Assembly: GCA_002389705.1 (NCBI GenBank)
Contig: DGQJ01000166.1
Location: 6,565 to 13,027, forward strand
Direction: 5' to 3'
Length of the DNA stretch: 6,463 nt
Source: Bacteroidales bacterium UBA4417
GTDB lineage: Bacteria > Bacteroidota > Bacteroidia > Bacteroidales > UBA4417
Under the pieces are notes generated by a model. That model was not told where the DNA came from. It did not search any database and saw nothing but the letters and a program-made list of their open reading frames with translations. Position numbers and translations under genes: made by a program. This document shows positions 1 to 6,463 of the stretch, in pieces (position 1 is the stretch's first letter; each line of letters begins with the position of its first letter).

Positions 1-3000
1 CTGCAGGGCGACAGCATCCTGGGCGATTTCAGGCAACTCACCTTCCGCGAAAAAAGCGGGTTCAGGCTCGCCGATTTCACTACGCAGGCTATTGTTTGTC
101 CAAGGGGAATTAATGCGCGGAACCTGCAGATTACCACCGACAACAGCCGGCTGTCGATGAACCTGAAATTTGAATACAATGACTGGAGCGCATACGACGA
201 TTTCCTCGACAGCATCCGCATTTCGGCCAATATAAAACCTTCGCAGCTCGATATGCGAGATATTGTTTCCTTTGCCCCCGACATATACGGAATGAAGGAG
301 GTTTTCGATTTCTCGGGAAAAATAAAAGGCACTGTGTCCTCTTTTTCGGCCAAGGATTTTGAGTTTGCTTTTGGGAATTATACCAGTTTTAAAGGCAATA
401 TCAATATGGTTGGTCTACCTGATATTGAAAATACCTTCGTGAACCTGAAAACGGATGCTTTCTATACCAATGTTACTGATATTGAGTCGTTTTCGCTTCC
501 ATCGGCCGATGGCAATAGCCGGCTTGAATTGCCGGGTGTAGTGCGTAAATTCGGTAATGTGAGCGTTAACGGCCGGTTTACCGGTTTTTACAACGATTTT
601 GTATCAAAGGCTACTTTTATTACCGACCTGGGTCAGGTTGCCACCGATATTCTGCTCACCAATAATAAAGCGGCCCATAACTACGAGTACGATGGTAAAA
701 TATTGGTTGAGTCGTTTAATGCCGGAAAGCTGCTCAACATGCCACAGCTTGGCACTTTGAACCTCTATGCCATTGTTAAAGGCAAAAATTTCTCGCTCGA
801 GCGCACCGATCTTACCGCGAAAGGCGAAATTACAAACCTGCAGTATGGGAGTAATACTATCGGGCTGATTAATGTTGACGGCGATTTCAGGAAAAAGCGA
901 TTTACCGGCGGGGTGTATGTGAACGACAAGCTTTTGGGTCTCAATTTCTTAGGCTCTGCCGATTTTTCTGATGATCTTCCAGCTTTTGATTTCCAGGCCG
1001 ACATTGCGCATGCCAACCTGGCAAAACTGGATCTGATGACTGCTGATTCAGTGGTGATGCTTTCGACAAGTACTGATTTCAGGTTTAAGGGCAATACTCT
1101 CGATAACCTGATGGGAGCCTTACGATTTAGTAACACCAGTTTTACGATGGGCCGCAAGACCCTGAATATGAAGAACCTGTCGGTGTCGACTACCGCTCTC
1201 GATAATGGAGGTAAGCGCATGCAGGTGAACAGCGATTTTGCAAATGCAGTATTTTCGGGCCAGTATACATTTGATGATATGGCCGATTACCTGCGCATGG
1301 TTTTCAACGAATTTCTGCCTTCGCTTTCGCCACACGGTATCTTGCCTGTGAGGCTGAACCGGGGAAGTTTCGATTATTCCATCCAGCTTTTTCATACCGA
1401 CTCGCTCACCCGGATGTTTTTACCCTGGTTAAAACTGGATGCAAATACAGTGATTTCGGGAACCTTCGATCCGGCGCTGGCACAGGTAAATATTACCGGA
1501 CGGTCGCCCTTGCTGGTATTAAATGGTATAGGCTTCCACGACTGGTCGCTTAAAGGCTCTACAGTCGGTAAGAGCCTGGTTGTGAATATGGATTGCGACA
1601 AAATAAACCTGAAAGAATCGGACAACAGTGCAACCAGTCTGAAACGGCTTGAGCAGTTCAAACTCCTGGCAAAAGCTTCGGACGACAGTGTGAAGTTTGG
1701 TATCAGCTGGAATGATAAGATAACCCAGGATCACAATAAGGGCGACATTACCGGCGCAATTTCGTTTAAACAAACTCCGCGCCTGAATATCAGGATTGAT
1801 GATGCCACCATGATGATTAACGATACTGTGTGGAAATCGATACCGAACAACCTGGTTGTAATTGATAAGTCGTATCTCGAAGCACATAACTTCGGATTTA
1901 CCAGCAACAACAGCCATATTATGCTGAACGGGGCAGTTTCGGCCGATCCGTTGAGCCAGATGGTTCTCGATCTGAAAAATTTTAATGTGTCGCAAACCGA
2001 TGTGCTTACACAGGACATTGGCATTGATTTCGATGGTTTTGTAAATGGAAAAGTCTCGGTTTCGGAATTGTACTCCATACCACATATAGCTGCCGACATC
2101 GCGATATCGAAATTTGGTTTTAACCACGAGAATCTGGGCGATGCCCTGGTAAAAAGCTATTGGGATAACGAAAAGAAACTTATTTCGGTCGATCTGCAGG
2201 TGGTGTATGTGGGCAATGCCGGCACGCATTACCCTATAAAAGTGGTTGGCAATATTTACCCCGAACGCGAGCATGAAAATTTCGACATGAAAGTGGATGT
2301 CGACAACCTGAAAGTCCGCACGTTTGAGCCATTCCTGAAAGGGATATTTTCGCGTATGCGGGGTTACGGATCGGGTGCACTCACGCTTACCGGCGATTTC
2401 TCCGATCCGGTGCTCAAAGGATCAGTGAAACTGATGCGAACTGAACTGCTGGTCGATTACCTTCGTACTTCGTATTCTTTTACCGGCGATTTTAAATTTG
2501 ACAAGGACCGGATGTATTTCGAAGATATCCAGCTTACGGACAGTACTTTCGGCAAGGGTACAGTTTCGGGCACCATCAGTCACAAAGCATTTGCCAACTT
2601 CGGCCTCGACCTTACACTGGATGCCAATAACCTGGTAGCACTCAATACGCCTTTCAACCCGAATGAGGTGTATTATGGGAAGGCGAAAACAACCGGAAAT
2701 ATGACGTTGAAGGGACCCATTGAAGATCTGGTGCTAAAGGCAAATGTTACTTCCGAAAAAGGCACGTCCGTGGTTATCCCGATCAGCTTTTCGCGAAGTA
2801 TTTCCGATAATAATTTTATACAGTATAAAAAGCACGACGATGTGGAGAAGGCCGCAGCAATAACGGCCCCGGTTGAATCATCGGTTTTCGCGGTGCAACT
2901 GCGTATGGATGTTACCCGCAATGCCAACATCGGAATTGTGTTACCTTACCAGATGGGAACCATTGATGTATTTGGCGACGGACTGGTAAACCTTGGCGTG

Positions 3001-3894
3001 GATACCCGCGGCGAATATTCCATGTATGGTAACTACATGATGGACCATGGTAATTTTATGTTTAATTTCCAGAATATCCTGAAAAAGAATTTCCAGATAC
3101 AGAAAGGGGGGACTATTACCTTTAATGGCAGTCCTTACGATGCTGACATTCAGCTTCAGGCGGTGTATAAGGTTAAAACATCACTGGCCGGACTTCCGGG
3201 TATTCCTGCCGATTACCAGAGTTCAAGAGTAAATGTAAACTGCAATGTTAACCTGGCAGGTAATCTTTACAATCCCGAAATCAGGTTCAGCATTAAAATG
3301 CCTGATGCCACCGAAGAACTTCAGCGAGCAATATATTCGGTTATTGATACCAGCAATGCCATTGAAATGAACCAGCAAATGATTTCGCTCCTTGTTCTGA
3401 ATACTTTCAGTTCGTCATCCGGTCTCAATAATGCCACGGCTTCGCTGGGCATTTCTTCGTACGAAATTCTCAGCGCGCAGCTTAGCCGTATGCTTTCGCA
3501 GATATCGAAGGATTTCGATATTGGGGTTAATTACCGCCCCGGCGACCAGATTTCGCCCACTGAACTTGAACTTGCGCTCTCAACCCAACTCTGGGATAAC
3601 CGCGTAACTATTGATGGGGCCGTGGGGATGAATACCTACAGCGACGCTGCGCAAACAACCCAGATTATCGGCGATGTGTTGGTTGAAGTAAAAATTACCG
3701 AAGATGGCCGACTGCGTTTCAAAGCATTTAACCGTACTAACTCGGCCGGTGACGTTTTGATTTCAGGATATTCGCCCTATACGCAGGGTGTTGGTGTTGT
3801 TTTCCGTAAGGAATTCAACAATTTCGAAGAGCTTTTCCGGCGGTCGAAAAATACGAAAGGCGCCGCCGACAACAGTAAACCTGTGAAAAAGTAA
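1..3894 (+). CDS. tamB: Translocation/assembly module TamB, C-terminal part (5' end outside window)
   Basis: This is the C-terminal 1297 residues of a TamB-family (DUF490, AsmA-like superfamily) envelope protein. The frame is open from base 1 and the 52 codons before the ATG at 157 continue the same pattern (for example LTFREKSGFRLADF), so that ATG is internal and the start, with its expected N-terminal membrane anchor, is missing. Most of the protein is alternating hydrophobic/polar beta-strand sequence with many G, N and D turns, as expected for the long lipid-binding groove of the family. The conserved TamB domain occupies roughly residues 790-1280 (numbered from base 1). It includes the hallmark stretch at about 1011-1058 (GNYMMDHGNFMFNFQNIL, then FQIQKGGTITFNGSPYDADI) and the ending YTQGVGVVFRKEFNNFEELF, followed by a basic, probably disordered tail. 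In Proteobacteria TamB works with the outer-membrane protein TamA in outer-membrane protein assembly and lipid transport; in Bacteroidota a BamA-like lipoprotein (TamL) is the proposed partner. No partner gene is visible here. The frame is intact to the TAA stop. The family call is firm; the exact cargo is not known. Confidence 0.93.
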   Translation: MQGDSILGDFRQLTFREKSGFRLADFTTQAIVCPRGINARNLQITTDNSRLSMNLKFEYNDWSAYDDFLDSIRISANIKPSQLDMRDIVSFAPDIYGMKEVFDFSGKIKGTVSSFSAKDFEFAFGNYTSFKGNINMVGLPDIENTFVNLKTDAFYTNVTDIESFSLPSADGNSRLELPGVVRKFGNVSVNGRFTGFYNDFVSKATFITDLGQVATDILLTNNKAAHNYEYDGKILVESFNAGKLLNMPQLGTLNLYAIVKGKNFSLERTDLTAKGEITNLQYGSNTIGLINVDGDFRKKRFTGGVYVNDKLLGLNFLGSADFSDDLPAFDFQADIAHANLAKLDLMTADSVVMLSTSTDFRFKGNTLDNLMGALRFSNTSFTMGRKTLNMKNLSVSTTALDNGGKRMQVNSDFANAVFSGQYTFDDMADYLRMVFNEFLPSLSPHGILPVRLNRGSFDYSIQLFHTDSLTRMFLPWLKLDANTVISGTFDPALAQVNITGRSPLLVLNGIGFHDWSLKGSTVGKSLVVNMDCDKINLKESDNSATSLKRLEQFKLLAKASDDSVKFGISWNDKITQDHNKGDITGAISFKQTPRLNIRIDDATMMINDTVWKSIPNNLVVIDKSYLEAHNFGFTSNNSHIMLNGAVSADPLSQMVLDLKNFNVSQTDVLTQDIGIDFDGFVNGKVSVSELYSIPHIAADIAISKFGFNHENLGDALVKSYWDNEKKLISVDLQVVYVGNAGTHYPIKVVGNIYPEREHENFDMKVDVDNLKVRTFEPFLKGIFSRMRGYGSGALTLTGDFSDPVLKGSVKLMRTELLVDYLRTSYSFTGDFKFDKDRMYFEDIQLTDSTFGKGTVSGTISHKAFANFGLDLTLDANNLVALNTPFNPNEVYYGKAKTTGNMTLKGPIEDLVLKANVTSEKGTSVVIPISFSRSISDNNFIQYKKHDDVEKAAAITAPVESSVFAVQLRMDVTRNANIGIVLPYQMGTIDVFGDGLVNLGVDTRGEYSMYGNYMMDHGNFMFNFQNILKKNFQIQKGGTITFNGSPYDADIQLQAVYKVKTSLAGLPGIPADYQSSRVNVNCNVNLAGNLYNPEIRFSIKMPDATEELQRAIYSVIDTSNAIEMNQQMISLLVLNTFSSSSGLNNATASLGISSYEILSAQLSRMLSQISKDFDIGVNYRPGDQISPTELELALSTQLWDNRVTIDGAVGMNTYSDAAQTTQIIGDVLVEVKITEDGRLRFKAFNRTNSAGDVLISGYSPYTQGVGVVFRKEFNNFEELFRRSKNTKGAADNSKPVKK

Positions 3895-3944
3895 AATATG
3901 GCCTTTACTTTTATCGGAAATTCCATCGGTTGTTGCATATTTTA
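3892..3944. repeat. 9-bp perfect inverted repeat spanning the tamB stop codon
   Basis: The arms are TAAAATATG (3892-3900, which includes the tamB TAA stop) and CATATTTTA (3936-3944), separated by 35 bases. Within the gap lie a small palindrome GGAAATTCC (3916-3924) and two ATCGG copies (3913-3917 and 3925-3929). The arms are AT-rich and the loop is long, so this is a poor intrinsic terminator: there is no GC stem and no clean T tract. It could be a weak 3'-end structure, a protein-binding site or chance. Confidence 0.35.
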
Positions 3945-4000
3945 AATTCACACCCACATTTTCAAAATATCGCTTTCAACAAAATACCTACCTTAGCAAG
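3895..4000. other. Intergenic region between tamB and the helicase gene
   Basis: This is 106 bp of AT-rich sequence. It holds part of the inverted repeat at the tamB stop and a promoter-like box at its downstream end. I see no tRNA, small RNA, convincing intrinsic terminator or Shine-Dalgarno sequence. The helicase frame stays open upstream through the whole gap back to a TGA at 3884-3886, but it contains no ATG, GTG or TTG codon before 4001, so the gap is not an N-terminal extension. Confidence 0.8.
3989..3996 (+). promoter_or_regulatory. Candidate Bacteroidota-type -7 promoter element for the helicase gene
   Basis: TACCTTAG matches the Bacteroidota -7 consensus TAnnTTTG at five of its six fixed positions and is followed by C, as often seen. 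It ends 4 bases before the GTG start codon. No good -33 TTG/TTTG element is visible at the usual distance, which weakens the call. If real, transcription would start at or within a few bases of the GTG, giving a leaderless or nearly leaderless mRNA. It would also give the helicase gene its own promoter, separate from tamB. Confidence 0.4.
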
Positions 4001-6463
4001 GTGAATTCAAAAAGGAAATTTTCAGTTTACAAATCATCAGCCGGGTCGGGAAAAACCTATACCCTGGTACGCGAATATATTGCCCTTGCTCTGCAGTCGC
4101 CGGCCTATTTCAGGCACATCCTGGCTATTACGTTTACCAACAAAGCAGCCAACGAAATGAAACAGCGCATTGTGCAGGGCCTGGTGCAGCTTGCTGAACC
4201 TGAAACTTTTGCCCAAGGCTCTGTTGTTAAATTTATGCTTCCCGACCTGGTGAAAATTACCGGGCTGAAAGCCCCTGAAATTGCTACGCGTGCTCAATCG
4301 GTGCTTACCCGTATACTTCACGAATACGATGATTTCTCGGTGCGTACCATCGATAGTTTTGTATCGCGTATCATCCGTACTTTTGCCCACGACCTGCACC
4401 TGCCTGTTGATTTCGAAATAGAAATGGACCGCGACCTTATGCTCGACGAAGCTGCTGACCAGCTGATCAGCAAAGCAGGCATTGATCCGGATCTCACCCG
4501 CTTGCTGATCGATTTTACAGAAGCACGAACCGATGATGAAAAAAGCTGGCAGATTGAAGCGGATATAAAAAAAACAGCCGGCTTCCTTTTTTCGGAAGGA
4601 AACCAGCAGTTTATCAGCAAACTGCACGAAATACCGGCAGCGCGCATCCTCGAAATGGCTTCCGCAATAAGGAGCAGTTGTAAAAGTTTCGAAACGCAGA
4701 TTGTGTCGCTGGCGCAAACAGCCAAAAAACTGATTACCGACCATGGCATCGATAATGCTTCGTTTTCGCGCGGTGCCAGCGGCATTGGAGGGTATTTTTT
4801 TAAACTGGCCTCCGGAAATCTTGATGCCCCTAACTCCTATGTAACTTCAACCATAAACGATAATAAATGGATAGCCGCGAAAGCTGACCCGCAGCAGGTT
4901 TCGGGGATTAACTCCATAAAAGACCAGCTGACTGATATTTATCACCAGGTGGACGCCCTGATGGAAAAAGGCTTTGCACGATACTCGCTGCTGGGGATGA
5001 TTGAAAAAAATATTTTTCAGATGGGGCTGCTCAGCGCCATGGAAAAGGAGATCAGTACCCTGAGCCGCGAAAAGAAAGTGCTTCATATTTCGGAATTCAA
5101 TAAGCGGATTACCGACATTATTTTGCAGGAGCCCGTCCCGTTCATCTACGAACGCATTGGCGAAAAATACCACAACTACCTGGTTGATGAGTTTCAGGAT
5201 ACATCGGAACTGCAGTGGAAAAACCTGTTGCCGCTAATTGGCGATTCGCTGGCGTATGATCGTTTTAACCTGGTGGTTGGTGATGGCAAGCAGGCAATTT
5301 ACCGTTTTCGCAACGGTCAGGTTGAGCAGTTTATGGCTTTGCCTGCATTACCCGTTCATTATGAAAAGGAGGTTTTCGGGGAAACCGAACGTGCACTGAA
5401 GGCTAATTATGATCCGCAGGTTTTGAAAAGTAATTTCCGCTCCCGGCCTGCAATCATACAATTTAACAATGAATTCTTTTCGTTTATATCAGGGCAGCTG
5501 AGTAGCGAATTTCAATCGATTTACCATGATCATGAGCAGGAAATATCACCCGGGAAAAACGGGGGTTTGGTTTCGGTTGAATTTCTGCCATATACTTCAA
5601 GGTCTGAATTTGATGAACTGAATATTAAACGTGTTCACGAATTAGTTGATACGCTTACGCTGAAAGGCTACAGGAAGGCCGATATTGCCATACTCACCCG
5701 ATCGAACCGCGAAGGAAGCATTATAGCACGCTTGCTGATGTCGGAAGGAATAAGCGTGGTTTCGGCTGAAGCCTTGCTGCTGGCTGCCTCGCCCGAGGTA
5801 AATTTTGTGATCACCGTGCTTCAATATATCAGCGATCAGCAAAACCTGGTAGCTGTTGCCGGTATAATAAATGAACTCGTTCGCAATGGGAAACTGAGCA
5901 CAACGCTCATCAGGCATTTCCCGGTGCAAAATGGAGGATGGCCATCGCTCGACCGGATATTGGCAGAAGCTGGTTTTGCATTTAATATCAATGCATTAAG
6001 AGGGTTGCCCTTGTACGATCTTTGCGAAGAGATTATCAGGATTTTTTCGCTCGACGATGGCCATTACAATATTTACCTGCAGTTTTTTCTTGATTTCGCC
6101 AATAAAGTTTCAGGCCGGGAGGGTACGCACCTGGCCGATTTGCTCGAAGCCTGGGAGGAGAAAAAAGGCAAACTTTCGGTGGTGGTTCCCGAAGGGATTG
6201 ATGCCATCCGCATCATGACGATACATAAATCGAAAGGGCTTGAATTTCCCGTTGTTATCTGGCCTATGGCTACCGAAAAACTGAAAACCACTTTCGACCA
6301 GGTTTGGGTGGATCTTGAAAAAGATATAGTCCCGGGGCTACCGGTTGCGTTGCTGCAAACAGGCAGCAGTATGGAAGGCGCCGGCTATCAGCAGCAGTAT
6401 CAGCAGGAGCGGAGCCGGTCGTTGCTGGATATGGTTAACCTCATTTACGTTGCCTTCACCAGG
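4001..6463 (+). CDS. UvrD/RecB/AddA-type SF1 DNA helicase, N-terminal 821 residues (3' end outside window)
   Basis: This is an ATP-dependent 3'-5' superfamily 1A helicase of the kind that forms the motor subunit of RecBCD/AddAB-like break-repair enzymes. Motifs seen: Walker A AGSGKT (14-19); motif Ia ITFTNKAANEMKQRI (43-57); SVRTIDSF (113-120); Walker B VDEFQDTS with D396/E397; motif III GDGKQAIYRFR (427-437), whose Q431 and R437 are conserved; motif IV NFRSRP (478-483, R480); IAILTR (562-567); motif V TIHKSKGLEF (740-749); and motif VI LIYVAFTR (814-821), where the window ends. Spacers at about 120-390 and 500-730 fit the 1B and 2B subdomains. Walker A begins 13 residues from the start, so there is no room for a UvrD/AddA-type Q motif, which is RecB-like. 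The start is GTG at 4001: it is the only start codon after the upstream in-frame stop (3884), and the next ATG (codon 53) lies beyond Walker A. The missing C-terminus, perhaps 200-300 residues, is where a PD-(D/E)XK nuclease would lie, so AddA-like exonuclease versus helicase only cannot be decided. A nuclease partner gene may follow downstream but is not seen. Confidence 0.92.
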   Translation, partial: MNSKRKFSVYKSSAGSGKTYTLVREYIALALQSPAYFRHILAITFTNKAANEMKQRIVQGLVQLAEPETFAQGSVVKFMLPDLVKITGLKAPEIATRAQSVLTRILHEYDDFSVRTIDSFVSRIIRTFAHDLHLPVDFEIEMDRDLMLDEAADQLISKAGIDPDLTRLLIDFTEARTDDEKSWQIEADIKKTAGFLFSEGNQQFISKLHEIPAARILEMASAIRSSCKSFETQIVSLAQTAKKLITDHGIDNASFSRGASGIGGYFFKLASGNLDAPNSYVTSTINDNKWIAAKADPQQVSGINSIKDQLTDIYHQVDALMEKGFARYSLLGMIEKNIFQMGLLSAMEKEISTLSREKKVLHISEFNKRITDIILQEPVPFIYERIGEKYHNYLVDEFQDTSELQWKNLLPLIGDSLAYDRFNLVVGDGKQAIYRFRNGQVEQFMALPALPVHYEKEVFGETERALKANYDPQVLKSNFRSRPAIIQFNNEFFSFISGQLSSEFQSIYHDHEQEISPGKNGGLVSVEFLPYTSRSEFDELNIKRVHELVDTLTLKGYRKADIAILTRSNREGSIIARLLMSEGISVVSAEALLLAASPEVNFVITVLQYISDQQNLVAVAGIINELVRNGKLSTTLIRHFPVQNGGWPSLDRILAEAGFAFNINALRGLPLYDLCEEIIRIFSLDDGHYNIYLQFFLDFANKVSGREGTHLADLLEAWEEKKGKLSVVVPEGIDAIRIMTIHKSKGLEFPVVIWPMATEKLKTTFDQVWVDLEKDIVPGLPVALLQTGSSMEGAGYQQQYQQERSRSLLDMVNLIYVAFTR
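4567..4601 (+). other. A8 run followed by a short hairpin inside the helicase gene (frameshift-like layout)
   Basis: Eight A residues (4567-4574) contain an A AAA AAA heptamer in the phase needed for tandem -1 slippage. Nine bases after the heptamer comes an inverted repeat, TTCCTT (4583-4588) and AAGGAA (4596-4601), with a 7-base loop. A -1 shift would reach a TAA at 4681, giving a product of about 226 residues that keeps Walker A but loses the other ATPase motifs. The stem is short and AT-rich, and the zero-frame protein is plainly the conserved one, so this is a weak call. Confidence 0.2.

Noticed and set aside
765..1395. Two overlapping minus-strand open frames (151 and 91 codons) opposite tamB
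   Set aside because: They overlap each other and the tamB frame, and their composition is shadow-like.
1519..2274. 251-codon open frame on the minus strand opposite tamB
   Set aside because: It lies wholly antisense to a confidently conserved TamB frame, has no recognisable domain, and has the low-complexity mixed composition typical of a shadow frame in a gene rich in AAY, GAY and TCG codons.
3895..4000. Intrinsic terminator after tamB
   Set aside because: There is no GC-rich stem followed by a T tract; the only inverted repeat has AT-rich arms and a 35-base loop.
4037..4744. 235-codon open frame on the minus strand opposite the helicase N-terminus
   Set aside because: It is antisense to Walker A, motif Ia and the 1B region of a clear helicase; its sequence matches no family I know and it has no promoter or neighbour of its own on that strand.
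5003..5018. A/T-rich near-palindrome GAAAAA-AATA-TTTTTC
   Set aside because: It encodes E-K-N-I-F in a conserved helicase frame, would form a very weak A-U stem, and lies mid-gene, so it is not a terminator or operator I can support.
1..6083. CTGCAG (PstI site) at the first base and again near 124, 839, 2196, 4090, 5209 and 6078
   Set aside because: This is frequent because CTG-CAG is a common Leu-Gln codon pair here; the site at base 1 may be coincidence and marks no repeat or cloning scar that I can support.
1..6463. Defence system, mobile element or other new system
   Set aside because: Both genes belong to widespread housekeeping families, there are no transposase, integrase, repeat or tRNA signatures, and codon style is uniform along the window. 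A RecB/AddA-like helicase alone is not evidence of a defence island.

Overview
The window looks like chromosomal DNA from a member of the phylum Bacteroidota, probably of the Bacteroidales/Marinilabiliales type. Three things suggest this. The long TamB-family protein has the C-terminal form common in that phylum. The helicase begins with the short 'YKSSAGSGKTYTLV' leader seen in Bacteroidota RecB/AddA-like helicases. The one candidate promoter resembles the Bacteroidota -7 element (TAnnTTTG), and there is no Shine-Dalgarno sequence before the second gene. No species can be named from sequence reading alone.

Layout: two large genes, both on the + strand and both cut by the window edges, fill about 98% of the DNA. 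Positions 1-3894 hold the 3' part (1297 codons plus stop) of a tamB gene. Its reading frame is open from the first base, so the ATG at 157 is internal and the true start lies upstream. Positions 3895-4000 are a 106-bp AT-rich intergenic region with a 9-bp inverted repeat across the tamB stop codon and a promoter-like TACCTTAG just before the next gene. Positions 4001-6463 hold the first 821 codons of a UvrD/RecB/AddA-type superfamily 1 DNA helicase, starting at a GTG. The window ends inside its last helicase motif (LIYVAFTR), so any C-terminal nuclease domain lies outside.

The two products have unrelated jobs: envelope biogenesis (TamB, periplasm-spanning) and double-strand break repair or DNA end processing (the helicase). 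The gap with its own candidate promoter suggests neighbours that need not be co-regulated. No RNA gene, mobile element, CRISPR array or origin was seen.

The window reads as ordinary core genome, and I found no support for a new biological system. The points most worth a second look are small: a helicase start that may be leaderless, an A8 run followed at short spacing by a hairpin inside the helicase gene, a T7 run with an immediate -1 stop, the inverted repeat at the tamB stop, and a strand-biased hexamer explained mostly by serine codon choice.
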